Source: Acetobacteraceae bacterium (GTDB lineage: Bacteria; Pseudomonadota; Alphaproteobacteria; Acetobacterales; Acetobacteraceae). Taken from it: a DNA stretch of 64,000 bases. Below, one piece after another: positions 53,481-62,912 of this stretch. Position numbers and translations under genes: made by a program. Below the pieces are notes generated by a model. The model was given only the letters and a program-made list of their open reading frames with translations, was not told the DNA's origin and searched no databases. Location: NCBI GenBank assembly GCA_947474705.1, contig CANJJS010000009.1, forward strand, positions 23,591 to 87,590, read 5' to 3'. The number at the start of each line of letters is the position of its first letter. Within the stretch, counting starts at the first letter, position 1.

Positions 53481-55829
53481 ATGGCCGATCATTTCGACAC
53501 CCCGACCAAATTCGGCGTCGGGCAACCTGTCCGGCGGTACGAGGACGTTCGCCTGCTCACGGGTCGCGGCCTGTATCAGGACGACGTCAATCAGCCCAGA
53601 CAAACCTGGTGCGTGTTCGTCCGCTCGCCCCACGCGCATGCCAAAATCGCCGGCATCGGCACCGCCGCCGCGAAAGCCGCGCCGGGTGTTGTCGCTGTCT
53701 ACACCGCCGCCGATTACTTCGCCGGCAATCTCGGCATGCCCAAGGCGAACATGCCGCGGAAGAAACGGGACGGCTCGCCCATGTTCGCGCCGCAGCGCCC
53801 GCCGATGGTCGCCGACCGCGCCCGTTATGTCGGCGATATCGTGGCCATGGTGGTCGCCGAAACCCTCGACCAGGCCAAGGACGCGGCGGAACTGGTGGCG
53901 GTGAACTGGGAGGCCCTCCCCGCCGTCACCGACGTCGCGGAGGCCGCGAAACCCGATGCCCCGCGAGTCTGGGACGAGAACCCCGACAATATTTCCCATA
54001 CGTTCGAGCGCGGCAATAAAGCGGCCACCGACGCCGCCTTCGCCAAGGCGAAATACATCGTCCGCCGCCGCCATGTCGTCAGCCGGGTCCACGCGCAATA
54101 CATGGAACCCCGGGGCTCGCTGGGCGTCTACGACAAATTCGAAGACCGCTACACGCTCTACGCCGACGTGAACTACCCGCACCGCGTCCGCAACATGCTG
54201 GCCGCGCAGGTCTTCAAGGTGCCGGAAAGCCAGGTCCGCATCGTCGTCCACGATGTCGGCGGCGGCTTCGGCACGAAAGGCTGGCAATACGCCGACCACC
54301 GGCTCGTCCTGTGGGCCGCCCGCAAAATCGAACGTCCGGTGAAATGGCGCTGCGAACGCTCCGAAGCGATCCTCGCCGACGAACACGCCCGCGACAATAT
54401 CGGCGAGGTCGAGCTGGCGCTCGACGAGAACGGAAAATTTCTGGGCATTCGCCTGAACATGCTGGCGAGCGTCGGCGCCTATATCGCCTCCGACCGCCAG
54501 CTTCTCACGCCTTTCGGCATGATCATCACGCTGACTGGCGTTTACGACATCCCGGCCGCGCATGTCTCAATCGACGCCGTTCTGTCCAACACCAGCCCCA
54601 CCGCGCCCTATCGCGGCGCCGGCCGTCCCGAGGCCATCTACCTCATGGAACGGCTGATCGAAGCCGCCGCCGAGGAAACCGGCATCGACCGCATCGAACT
54701 CCGCAGACGCAACGTCATCCGGCCCGAGCAAATGCCCTACAAAGCCGCGCTCGGTCAGGTCTACGACAGCGGCTCCTTCGCCGAAAACATCGGACTCGGC
54801 CTCGAACACAGCGACTTCGCCGGTTTTCCCGCCCGCGCCGAAGCCTCCCGCGCCAAAGGCAAATTGCGCGGCTTCGCCCTGGTCAACGCGATCGAACAGG
54901 CCGCCGGACCCGTGCCGGAATACGCCGAGGTCCGGTTCCAGCCGAGCGGGTCCGCCCTGCTGCTGATGGGCACGAAAACCCACGGCCAGGGTCACGAGAC
55001 CATGTACAAGCAAATCCTGCACGAGAAACTCGGCACCAACGCGCATGAAGTCCGCTTCATCGACGGCGACACCGACCGCGTCGCCTTCGGCATGGGGTCC
55101 AACGGCTCGCGATCCATGGTCACCGGCGGCACCGCGCTGACCATGGCGGCGCAAAAATTGATCGATAAAGGCAAAAAACTCGCGGCACATATGCTGGAAG
55201 CAAGCGAGGCCGATATCGTCTTCGCCGGCAGCGTCTTCTCCGTCGCCGGCACGGACAAGAAGGTCACCCTGAAACAGGTCGCCATCGCCTCCTACCAGCC
55301 CGCGCGGCTGCCGAAAGGCATGGAGCCCGGCTTCATGGAACACGCGACCTATGCCCCGGAACAGCCGACTTATCCAAACGGATGCCATGTGTGCGAAGTC
55401 GAGGTCGACCCGGAAACCGGCACCGTCGATCTGCGACGCTACCTCGTCGTCGACGATGTCGGCACCGTGATCAACCCCATGACCCTCGCGGGCCAGGTCC
55501 ACGGCGGCGTCGCGCAGGGCGTCGGCCAGGTGCTGATGGAAAAAGTCGCCTTCGATCCGGAATCAGGACAACTCCTCAGCGCCAGCTTCATGGATTACGC
55601 CATGCCCCGCGCCGACGACCTCTGTTCCATCTCCATCGTCAGCAACCCCTCCCCAACCCCCTCCAACCCGCTGGGCGCCAAAGGCGGCGGCGAGGCCGGC
55701 ACCGTCGGCGCGCTCCCCGGCGTCATGATCGCCATCATGCACGCGCTCGCCCCGCTGGGTGTGAAGGAACTGGAAATGCCCGCCTCGCCCGAACGGGTCT
55801 GGCGCGCGATTCAAAAGGTGGCGGCATGA
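53481..55829 (+). CDS. Molybdenum hydroxylase large subunit (xanthine dehydrogenase/CoxL family)
   Basis: A 782-residue molybdopterin-cytosine-dinucleotide-binding subunit. The N-terminal Ald_Xan_dh_C domain (VGQPVRRYEDVRLLTGRGLYQDDV; RYVGDIVAMVVAET) is followed by the Mo-cofactor domain: GGGFGTKG near 260, PYRGAGRPEAIYLMERLI, HGQGHETMYKQIL and the glutamate base in GAKGGGEAGTVGALPG near 735. It lacks the AYRCSFR loop of CO dehydrogenase. The iron-sulfur and FAD subunits that complete such enzymes are not adjacent, which is odd. GGGAG lies before the ATG; the next gene overlaps its stop (ATGA). Confidence 0.9.
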   Translation: MADHFDTPTKFGVGQPVRRYEDVRLLTGRGLYQDDVNQPRQTWCVFVRSPHAHAKIAGIGTAAAKAAPGVVAVYTAADYFAGNLGMPKANMPRKKRDGSPMFAPQRPPMVADRARYVGDIVAMVVAETLDQAKDAAELVAVNWEALPAVTDVAEAAKPDAPRVWDENPDNISHTFERGNKAATDAAFAKAKYIVRRRHVVSRVHAQYMEPRGSLGVYDKFEDRYTLYADVNYPHRVRNMLAAQVFKVPESQVRIVVHDVGGGFGTKGWQYADHRLVLWAARKIERPVKWRCERSEAILADEHARDNIGEVELALDENGKFLGIRLNMLASVGAYIASDRQLLTPFGMIITLTGVYDIPAAHVSIDAVLSNTSPTAPYRGAGRPEAIYLMERLIEAAAEETGIDRIELRRRNVIRPEQMPYKAALGQVYDSGSFAENIGLGLEHSDFAGFPARAEASRAKGKLRGFALVNAIEQAAGPVPEYAEVRFQPSGSALLLMGTKTHGQGHETMYKQILHEKLGTNAHEVRFIDGDTDRVAFGMGSNGSRSMVTGGTALTMAAQKLIDKGKKLAAHMLEASEADIVFAGSVFSVAGTDKKVTLKQVAIASYQPARLPKGMEPGFMEHATYAPEQPTYPNGCHVCEVEVDPETGTVDLRRYLVVDDVGTVINPMTLAGQVHGGVAQGVGQVLMEKVAFDPESGQLLSASFMDYAMPRADDLCSISIVSNPSPTPSNPLGAKGGGEAGTVGALPGVMIAIMHALAPLGVKELEMPASPERVWRAIQKVAA

Positions 55830-56656
55830 ACATCGAAACACTTCCGCACGTCATGGGCGAGGTCGTTTACCTCGCCCGCATGGACGAAAAGCCGCATACG
55901 CTGGCCTACGATGCCCCGCCCGGCGTGCCGCGCACCAACATGCGTCCGGACGCGCGAACAATCAAAATTTACGACATGCGCCCGATCGCCGGCGAGATAT
56001 CGCTGGAACGCGAAGGCTACGCGCTGATCAACGCGCCGACCGCCGCCATCGACCTTTACGACGAAGACGAACTGCGCCGCGTCTATTACCCCGAAACCGA
56101 ACGCATCGTCGCCGAGGCCACCGGCGGCAACCGGGTCGTGATCTTCGACCACACCATCCGCCGCCGCACGCCGGGGATCGAGGACCGCACACCCGGCATC
56201 CCCCGCCAGCCCGTGACCCGGATCCACGGCGACTACACCGAACTCTCCGGCCCGCAACGCGTCCGCGACCTGATGGGCGACGAGGCCGAGGAACTGCTCA
56301 AACATCGCTTCGCCATCGTCAATCTGTGGCGGCCGATCGTGGGACCGCTGCGCGACGCGCCACTGGCTTTGTGCGACGCGACCACGCTGGCGGACGGCGA
56401 TCTCGTCGGCCAGGACCTGATCTATCGCGACCGAACCGGCGAAATTTACGCGTTGTTCCCGAACGACGCGCATCGCTGGTTTTACGCGCCCGCGATGACC
56501 CGGGACGAGGCGTTGCTGCTTAAATGCTATGATTCCGAACGCGACGGCCTCGCCCGCTTCATGCCGCACACGTCGTTCGAGGATCCCACGGCCCCGGCGG
56601 ATAAACCGGTCCGGGAAAGCATCGAACTCCGCACCTTGGTGTTTTTCCCAGACTGA
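55826..56656 (+). CDS. CmcJ/NvfI-type oxygenase-fold protein
   Basis: A 276-residue protein of the CmcJ/AsaB-like family, related to 2-oxoglutarate-type oxygenases. Typical segments are RTNMRPDARTIKIYDMRP, VTRIHGDYTELSGPQRV (with the H-x-D-type site), HRFAIVNLWRPIVGPLRDAPLALCDA and YDSERDGLARFMPHTSFEDP. The family includes fungal and actinobacterial tailoring enzymes (cephamycin methoxylation component CmcJ, asnovolin pathway). Translationally coupled to the molybdenum hydroxylase gene, suggesting one pathway. Substrate unknown. Confidence 0.8.
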   Translation: MNIETLPHVMGEVVYLARMDEKPHTLAYDAPPGVPRTNMRPDARTIKIYDMRPIAGEISLEREGYALINAPTAAIDLYDEDELRRVYYPETERIVAEATGGNRVVIFDHTIRRRTPGIEDRTPGIPRQPVTRIHGDYTELSGPQRVRDLMGDEAEELLKHRFAIVNLWRPIVGPLRDAPLALCDATTLADGDLVGQDLIYRDRTGEIYALFPNDAHRWFYAPAMTRDEALLLKCYDSERDGLARFMPHTSFEDPTAPADKPVRESIELRTLVFFPD

Positions 56657-56690
56657 CGCCACAAGGCGGGCGCCCGAGAAAGGACCGGCC

Positions 56691-57338
56691 ATGATCCCCC
56701 CAGGCGACACAACCATCCTCGGACTGGTCGATATCCAACCCGCCTTCATGCCCGGCGGCGGGTTGCCGGTGCCGGACGGCGATCGCATCGTGCCCGTGGT
56801 CAATCGCCTGCTCGCCCGCTTTCCCCGCGCCTTCGCGACGCAAGACTGGCACCCGGCGAACCACACATCTTTCGCCGCCAACCATCCGGGACGAAGCGCA
56901 TACGAAACCATCGCTCTGCCTTATGGCGCCCAGGTGCTGTGGCCGGTGCATGCGGTGGCGGGGACGGAGGAGGCGATGATTCATTCCGGTATCGATCAGT
57001 CCCGGATCGAGGCCATCATCCGCAAGGGATGCCGGCCCGATCTCGACTCTTATTCCGCGTTTTTCGAAAACGACCGGACCACGCCGACGGGCCTCGACGG
57101 CTGGTTGCGCCAACGCGGTTTCTCCGATGTGGTTCTGTGCGGGCTCGCCACCGATTTCTGTGTCGCCTGGTCGGCCAAGGACGCGGCCCGCCTGGGGTAT
57201 TCGGTGACGATCGTGGAGGACGCCTGCCGCGGCATCGCGCTCCCCAGCGGGGAAGGCCGCACCACCATGGACGACGCGCGCGACCGTCTGACGGCACTGG
57301 GTGTCCGCTTCGTGACCGCCGAAATGCTTGCGGGCTGA
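56691..57338 (+). CDS. pncA: Nicotinamidase/isochorismatase-family hydrolase
   Basis: A 215-residue cysteine hydrolase. The catalytic triad is Asp14 (GLVDIQPAF), Lys112 (IIRKGC) and Cys157 (GLATDFCV). The metal site is QDWHP (51-55). DLDSYSAFFENDRTTPTGLDGWL is typical of PncA, favouring nicotinamide deamination in NAD salvage over other isochorismatase-like activities. AAAGGA lies 6 bases before the ATG. It follows the CmcJ-type gene by 34 bases, so it may share its transcript. Confidence 0.88.
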   Translation: MIPPGDTTILGLVDIQPAFMPGGGLPVPDGDRIVPVVNRLLARFPRAFATQDWHPANHTSFAANHPGRSAYETIALPYGAQVLWPVHAVAGTEEAMIHSGIDQSRIEAIIRKGCRPDLDSYSAFFENDRTTPTGLDGWLRQRGFSDVVLCGLATDFCVAWSAKDAARLGYSVTIVEDACRGIALPSGEGRTTMDDARDRLTALGVRFVTAEMLAG

Positions 57339-57397
57339 ATGGCCGGCATGGTCAAACCGTCCCGGCTTACGCCGTCACTCGCCAGGATCCGCCGCCG

Positions 57398-58528
57398 ATG
57401 AAAATGAAAGCCGCCGTGTTGCGCGCGCAGGGCATGCCGCGCCCCTACGCCGACAGCCACCCCATGACCATCGAGACCGTCGATCTCGATCCCCCCGGTC
57501 CGGGCGAGGTGCTGTATAAAATCATCGGCGCCGGGCTGTGCCATTCCGACCTCTCCACGATCGAAAACCTCCGCCCGCGCAAACTGCCGACGATTCCGGG
57601 CCATGAGGCCGCTGGCATCGTCGAGGAAGTTGGGCCGGGCGTGACCGGCCTGAAGCGGGGCGATCATGTCGTGTCGATGTTCGTGTCCAGTTGCGGCGAT
57701 TGCCGTTATTGCAATAACGGCCGCCCGAACCTGTGCCAAAGCTCGCTGGCCGCGCGCACGGACGGGACGCTGGTCTCGGGCGCGCGGCGCCTGTCGTTGA
57801 ACGGGGAACCGATCCACCATTACAGCGGCCTGTCGGTTTTCGCGCAGTACGCGGTGGTCTCGCGGACGGCGTTGATCAAAATTCCGGACGACATTCCGCT
57901 GGAAGACGCGACGATTTTCGGGTGCGCGGTCGTCACCGGCGTGGGCGCGGTGCTGAACACCGCTCAGGTCCCGCCAGGCGCGCGCGTGGCCGTCGTGGGG
58001 CTGGGCGGGGTCGGCATGAACGCGCTGATGGCCTGCGCCGTCGCGGGCGCGGAGCGGATCGTCGCGGTCGATCTGAACGCGGACAAGCTGACCCTGGCGC
58101 GCGAACTGGGCGCCACGGATACGTTCCTGGCGGGCAACGCGGATGTCGTGGCGGCGATCCGCGACGCCACCGATGGCGGCCTCGACTATGTGATCGAGAC
58201 CGCCGGCGCGATTCCGGCGATGAACCTCGCTTACGCCATCGCGGCGCGCGGCGGCACCATCGTCAGCGCCGGCCTGCCCGCCACCAGCGCCAATTTCTCC
58301 TTCCCACACGCGGCCCATGTCAGCGACGAGAAGACGATCAAGGGCAGCTACATGGGCAGTTGTGTCCCGAAACGCGACATCCCCCGCTACATCTCGCTTT
58401 ACCAGCGCGGCAAGCTGCCGGTGCAAAAACTCCGCAGCGGTTTTGTCACCTTCGACCAGATCAACGCGGGCTTCGATAAACTCGCCGATGGCGCGGTGCT
58501 TCGCCAGGTCCTGCGGCCGCACGCGTGA
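57398..58528 (+). CDS. Zinc-dependent alcohol dehydrogenase
   Basis: A 376-residue medium-chain dehydrogenase. Catalytic zinc ligands: Cys48 (GLCHSDLS), His69 and Glu70 (PGHEAAG). Structural zinc cysteines: 99, 102, 105 and 113. The NAD-binding loop is [15 protein letters not shown] (about 203-217). It resembles class III-type and aryl-alcohol dehydrogenases. The stop overlaps the GTG start of the epimerase gene, making it the first gene of a four-gene operon. Substrate unknown. Confidence 0.9.
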   Translation: MKMKAAVLRAQGMPRPYADSHPMTIETVDLDPPGPGEVLYKIIGAGLCHSDLSTIENLRPRKLPTIPGHEAAGIVEEVGPGVTGLKRGDHVVSMFVSSCGDCRYCNNGRPNLCQSSLAARTDGTLVSGARRLSLNGEPIHHYSGLSVFAQYAVVSRTALIKIPDDIPLEDATIFGCAVVTGVGAVLNTAQVPPGARVAVVGLGGVGMNALMACAVAGAERIVAVDLNADKLTLARELGATDTFLAGNADVVAAIRDATDGGLDYVIETAGAIPAMNLAYAIAARGGTIVSAGLPATSANFSFPHAAHVSDEKTIKGSYMGSCVPKRDIPRYISLYQRGKLPVQKLRSGFVTFDQINAGFDKLADGAVLRQVLRPHA

Positions 58529-59456
58529 GTCTGTATCTCGTCACCGGCGGCGCGGGGTTCATCGGCTCGCATCTCTGCGACGCCCTGATCGCGCGCGGGG
58601 ACAGGGTCGGGTGCTGGACGATTTTTCCACCGGCAAACGCGAAAACCTGCCGCCGGGCGTGGACCTGATTGTTGGCGACATCGCCAATCCGGACACCGCG
58701 TTTCAGGCCGTGGCGGGGGTGGACGGGTGTTTCCACCTCGCCGCCATCGCCTCGGTCGAGCGCGGCATGAACGACTGGCTGGGCGCCCACCGCGCCAACC
58801 TGACCGGCGCGATCTGCGTCTTCGACGCCATCCGCCGCCACGGCGCGAAAATCCCGGTCGTCTACGCGTCCTCGGCGGCCGTCTATGGCGATTGCCAGAC
58901 CCTCCCCATCGCCGAAACCGCGCCCAAAGGCCCGCTGTCCTCCTATGGCGCCGACAAGCTGGGCTGCGAACTGCACGCCGCCGTGGCGACCCATGCGCAC
59001 GGCATCCCCACCGTGGGTCTGCGCTTCTTCAACGTCTTCGGACCGCGGCAGGACCCGAAATCGCCCTACTCCGGCGTCATCTCCATCTTTTGCGAGCGCA
59101 TCCTCGCCGGCGCCCGGCTGTCGATCTTCGGGGACGGACAACAAACCCGCGATTTCGTGCATGTTTCCGCCGTCGTGGCGGCCTTGCTCGCGGGCATGCG
59201 CGCGCGGCCGGCGGACGCGCCGGTGTTCAACGTCTGCACGGGACGCGCGGTCTCGATCGCCGGTCTCGCCGCGGCCATCGGCGGGCTTGCCGGCAAGCGC
59301 CCGGACATCGCCTTCATGCCGCCGCGCGGCGGCGAAATTCGCCACTCCCTTGGCGATCCCAGCTTCGCGCGCCGGACCCTTGGTCTGGACGAACCGCTGG
59401 GCCTTGAGCAGGGTCTGGCGACCGTCCTGGCCTCCCTCGCCGGGCCTGCGCCGTGA
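58525..59456 (+). pseudogene. NAD-dependent sugar-nucleotide epimerase/dehydratase with a frameshift
   Basis: From the GTG at 58,525 (overlapping the previous stop) the sequence reads [27 protein letters not shown], an ideal extended-SDR start. At about 58,608 the coding frame changes, and [20 protein letters not shown] continues in the frame one base back. The rest is complete: ASSAAVYGD, SSYGADKLGCE (the Y-x-x-x-K site), FFNVFGPRQDP and a full C-terminus. One missing base (expected GTCCGGGTG, found GTCGGGTG) explains it. It is either a true inactivating deletion, an assembly error or, less likely, programmed slippage. The downstream genes remain coupled. Confidence 0.8.
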
Positions 59457-60184
59457 GTCTGAAATACCTCCTGGTGGCCGTGGCGCTGCCGCCGATGTGC
59501 TTTCTGTATTTCGCCATCGCCGGGGTCGTGCTCTGGAACCGCCGCTGGGGCCGCGCCCTCGCCGCGCTGGGCGTCGGCGGCCTGACCCTGTTCTCGCTCC
59601 CGATCGTCGGCGGCTTGCTGATCCGGTCGCTGGAACAGGACCTCCCCCTCACCCCGCCTCCCGGCGCGATGCCCAAGGCCATCGTGATACTGGGCGGCGA
59701 CATCGCCCGCATCCCGAACCCGCCTTACGCGCTGCCCGGCGCGCTCACCCTCGACCGCCTGCGCGCGGGCGCGGCGCTGCGGCGGCACACCGGCCTGCCC
59801 ATCCTGGTCACCGGCGGCACCGTGCACCAGGACCGCCCGCCGGTCGGCCAGATCATGGCCGATAGTCTGCGCGACGATTTTCGCATCGAGACCGCGTGGG
59901 TCGAGGACAAATCCGCCGATACCTGGCAAAACGCTTTGTTCAGCGCGGAGATCCTGAAAGGCCAGGGTATTTCGTCGGTCTATATCGTAACCCAGGCGTG
60001 GCATATGCCGCGGGCGGTGCAGGCGTTTCGACAGGCCGGGCTGACGGTCACCGCCGTGCCAACCCAGCTCGACACGCCCCTCGACCTCCTTCTCCAGGGT
60101 TTTATTCCTCGCGTCAGCACCTGGAACTGGAGCTATTTCGCCCTGCACGAATGGGTCGGGCGCGTCTGGTATGCCCGTCACTGA
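59453..60184 (+). CDS. YdcF/DUF218-family membrane protein
   Basis: A 243-residue protein with two N-terminal membrane segments (LLVAVALPPMCFLYFAIAGVVLW and LAALGVGGLTLFSLPIVGGLLI) and a DUF218 domain: AIVILGGDIAR, LDRLRAGAAL, ILVTGG, VEDKSADTWQNALFSAEIL, VYIVTQAWHMPRAVQAFRQAG. Relatives ElyC/SanA affect envelope integrity and lipid-linked glycans. The GTG at 59,453 overlaps the epimerase stop (GTGA). It belongs to the alcohol dehydrogenase-epimerase-YdcF-acetyltransferase operon. Confidence 0.88.
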   Translation: MSLKYLLVAVALPPMCFLYFAIAGVVLWNRRWGRALAALGVGGLTLFSLPIVGGLLIRSLEQDLPLTPPPGAMPKAIVILGGDIARIPNPPYALPGALTLDRLRAGAALRRHTGLPILVTGGTVHQDRPPVGQIMADSLRDDFRIETAWVEDKSADTWQNALFSAEILKGQGISSVYIVTQAWHMPRAVQAFRQAGLTVTAVPTQLDTPLDLLLQGFIPRVSTWNWSYFALHEWVGRVWYARH

Positions 60185-61247
60185 TACCGGCGGCGGGGAT
60201 TTCCCGTCTGGCGTGTCCCCCTTGGCGCGGGCTTTCGAGACACTGGACTCGCTCCCCCTCGCGGCGCGCCATCTCCTCGACACCGCGCCCGGCTTCTTTT
60301 CGACCCGCGCCTGGTGGGACACCGTGCTCGTCCATGCGATGCCTCCGGCCGCCAGACCTTGCTTTCTGGCGGTACGCGACGCCGGCGCCATCCGCGCGGT
60401 CTTCCCCATGCTCCGCGACGGTGGCGATTTCCGGAGCCTGACCACCGCCTATACCTGCCTTTACGACCCGCCGATCGATCCCGCCGCCAACCGCGCCGCG
60501 GTGTTCGCCGCCTTCGCCAAAGCCTGCCGGGGACACGCGACGACCCGGCTCGACGCGCTGGACCGGGATTTGGAACCGGAGATCGCGGCGGGCGCGCGCG
60601 CCGCGGGCCTCGTTCCCGCGCGGTTCGACCATTTCGGCAACTGGCACGAAGACATCGCCGGACTCGATTGGGCCGGCTACCTGGCCCGCCGGCCCGGCGC
60701 GCTGCGGGAAACCATCCGCCGCCGCACCCGCCGCGCGGAACGGCTGGACGGTGCCCGCTTCCAGATGTTCCGCGATCCGGCGGACATGGAGGCCGGAATC
60801 GCCGCCTTCGAAACCGTCTACGCCCGAAGCTGGAAAGAACCCGAACCCTTTCCCGCCATCAACCCCGCGCAAATCCGCGCCGCCGCCCGCCTTGGCCGCG
60901 CCCGCCTCGCCGTCTGGTTCCTTGGCGACACCCCCGCCGCCGCGCAATTCTGGGTGGTCGAGCCCCACCAGGCCACGGTCCTGAAACTCGCGCACGACGA
61001 GGCCTTCAAGGCCCATTCCCCGGGCACCGTCCTGACCGCCTGGACCATTCGTTACCTGATCGAACGGGAACACCCGCCGATGCTGGATTTCGGCCGCGGC
61101 GACGATCCCTACAAAGCCGACTGGGTGTCCGCCCGCCGCCAGCGCACCGGCCTGTTGCTGATAAATCCCCGCAAGCCCGCCGGACTCCTCGCGCTGACCC
61201 GCCACGCCATGGGCCGCCTGCGCGCGAGGTTTCGCGGCGCGCCCTGA
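60171..61247 (+). CDS. CelD/BcsL-like GNAT-fold acyltransferase
   Basis: A 358-residue protein with the CelD/FemAB-like double GNAT layout (PGFFSTRAWWDTVLVHAM at the start; RRTRRAERLDGARFQMF; AAQFWVVEPHQATVLKLAHDEAFKAHSPGTVL; LDFGRGDDPYKADWV near the C-terminus). These proteins are tied to cellulose or exopolysaccharide biosynthesis. The ATG at 60,171 overlaps the preceding gene by 14 bases. Together with the epimerase and YdcF genes it points to a surface-glycan function, by inference. Confidence 0.82.
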   Translation: MPVTDTGGGDFPSGVSPLARAFETLDSLPLAARHLLDTAPGFFSTRAWWDTVLVHAMPPAARPCFLAVRDAGAIRAVFPMLRDGGDFRSLTTAYTCLYDPPIDPAANRAAVFAAFAKACRGHATTRLDALDRDLEPEIAAGARAAGLVPARFDHFGNWHEDIAGLDWAGYLARRPGALRETIRRRTRRAERLDGARFQMFRDPADMEAGIAAFETVYARSWKEPEPFPAINPAQIRAAARLGRARLAVWFLGDTPAAAQFWVVEPHQATVLKLAHDEAFKAHSPGTVLTAWTIRYLIEREHPPMLDFGRGDDPYKADWVSARRQRTGLLLINPRKPAGLLALTRHAMGRLRARFRGAP

Positions 61248-61288
61248 CCATGCGATCATCGCCGCCGCGCGAAAAAGGAGCGAACACC

Positions 61289-62437
61289 ATGCCCGGAGCC
61301 CTCGAACACCTGAAAGTGCTGGACCTCACCAGCTTCCTGTCCGGTCCCTATTGCACCATGCTGCTGGCCGATCACGGCGCCGAAGTGATCAAGATCGAGC
61401 CTCCGTCAGGCGATTCCGCGCGCAACATGCCGCCCTTCGTCAATGGCGAGAGCGCGCCGTTCATGACCTGGAACCGCAACAAACGCTCCGTCGTCATGGA
61501 CCTGAAGCAAGAGGCCGATCGCGCCGCGCTGTGGGACATGATCGACAGCGCCGACATCCTGGTCGAAAATTACCGGACCGGCGTCCTCGCCCGCCTCGGT
61601 TTCGGCTGGGCGCTTTTGCACAAGCGCAACCCGCGGCTGATCCTGGCCTCGATTTCCGGGTTCGGTCAGACCGGGCCGTACAGCAATCGTGGCGGCTTCG
61701 ATCTGATAACCCAGGCGATGTCGGGACTTATGAGCACGAACGGCCCCGCGGACGGCGATCCGTTCCGCCTGCCGATCGCCATCTCCGACGTGACGGCGGG
61801 CATGTTCCTCGCCTTCGGCGTCCTGGCCGCGGTCGAGGCCCGCCATCGCACCGGGCTGGGCCAGCACGTCGAGACCTCGCTACTGGAATCGGCCACATCG
61901 CTGGCGGTATACGAATCCGCGCATTATTTCGCCACCGGCACGCGGCCCGCGCGGATCGGCCAGGCGCATCGCGGCAGCTCGCCCTACCAATGCTTCGCCA
62001 CCGCCGACGGGCACATCGCGATTGGTGCCTCGCAACAACATTTTTTCTCGAAACTGTGCGAGATCGTTGGACGGCCGGACCTGGTGTCGAACCCTAATTA
62101 TAAAACCGTCGCCGATCGCGTCGCGCATAACGACGAACTCGTGGGCGTGCTGGCGGAAAAACTCCGGACCCAACCCTCCGCCCACTGGCTCGCCGCGCTG
62201 GAGGCCGCCGGCATCCCCGCCGGTCCGGTTCTGCATTACGACGAAGTCTTCACCGACCCGCACATCCTGGCCCGCGACATGGTCGCGAAAACCGAACATC
62301 CGGTCACCGGCGCATTCCACACGCTGGGCGTGACGGTGAAACTGTCGGACACCCCCGGTGGCGTCCGGCTGCCCGCGCCAAGACTCGGCGAACACACAAC
62401 GGAGGTACTGGGCCGGCCGCGCGAAGCGGCGGAGTGA
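61289..62437 (+). CDS. Family III CoA-transferase (CaiB/BaiF)
   Basis: A 382-residue enzyme, third of its family in the window. It starts LEHLKVLDLTSFLSGPYCTMLLADHGAEVIKIE (split at GDSARN) and has GFGQTGPYSNRGGFDLITQAMSG. At the catalytic Asp position it reads GQHVETSLLES, so Glu replaces Asp, a substitution I recall in a common branch. AAAAGGAG lies 8 bases before the ATG at 61,289. It is 41 bases after the acetyltransferase stop but probably functionally separate. Substrates unknown. Confidence 0.9.
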   Translation: MPGALEHLKVLDLTSFLSGPYCTMLLADHGAEVIKIEPPSGDSARNMPPFVNGESAPFMTWNRNKRSVVMDLKQEADRAALWDMIDSADILVENYRTGVLARLGFGWALLHKRNPRLILASISGFGQTGPYSNRGGFDLITQAMSGLMSTNGPADGDPFRLPIAISDVTAGMFLAFGVLAAVEARHRTGLGQHVETSLLESATSLAVYESAHYFATGTRPARIGQAHRGSSPYQCFATADGHIAIGASQQHFFSKLCEIVGRPDLVSNPNYKTVADRVAHNDELVGVLAEKLRTQPSAHWLAALEAAGIPAGPVLHYDEVFTDPHILARDMVAKTEHPVTGAFHTLGVTVKLSDTPGGVRLPAPRLGEHTTEVLGRPREAAE

Positions 62438-62912
62438 CGGGCCGGTCGTGGTGGGCGGTACTCCTTGGTTGGATTGCATCCCACCGGGATTTATCGCGAC
62501 AGTCATGGTTCCGACACACTCAACGTAGGTCGTAACCCGTACTTGCCATGGGAACACCCTCTCGTCATCCCCGACTCGATCGGGGACCGGGGGCGGCACG
62601 AAGCCGCTTTTCTGGCACTTCCGGTGGCCCGATCAGGTCGGGTCAGGACGAAGGGCGGCGTGTCGTGGGTCAATCTTTTGGGGTGTTGATACTATTTCCT
62701 ATTCTTCTTGCACGGCGTCGTGCATGAGAAACTGGCACCCAAGAATGTATCAAGCGTATGCGCCAAACCATTCGGACGGATGGCGGATGCCTTGGCCGCC
62801 GTGTGCGGAGGGTGTGGTGATTCGAAGGGAACGCTCGACCGCCTTGAACCGTGGCCATGGCAGACGAAAAAACTCATTGGGAGAGCGCGCCCGGCGGCTC
62901 GGCCGCCAGCGC
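62438..62912. other. Intergenic region of mixed composition, no gene seen
   Basis: About 475 bases with noticeably lower GC than the surroundings in the second half (62,680-62,880). Open frames of up to 75 codons occur on both strands without ribosome-binding sites or family motifs. The segment CCCGACTCGATCGGGGACCGGGG (split: CCCGACTCGATCGGGG near 62,570) forms a small hairpin. The region looks like a junction between core chromosome and acquired DNA. Confidence 0.5.

Noticed and set aside
58590..58620. Programmed ribosomal frameshift in the epimerase gene
   Set aside because: No slippery heptamer and no obvious stimulatory hairpin; a simple one-base deletion or sequence error is the simpler reading.
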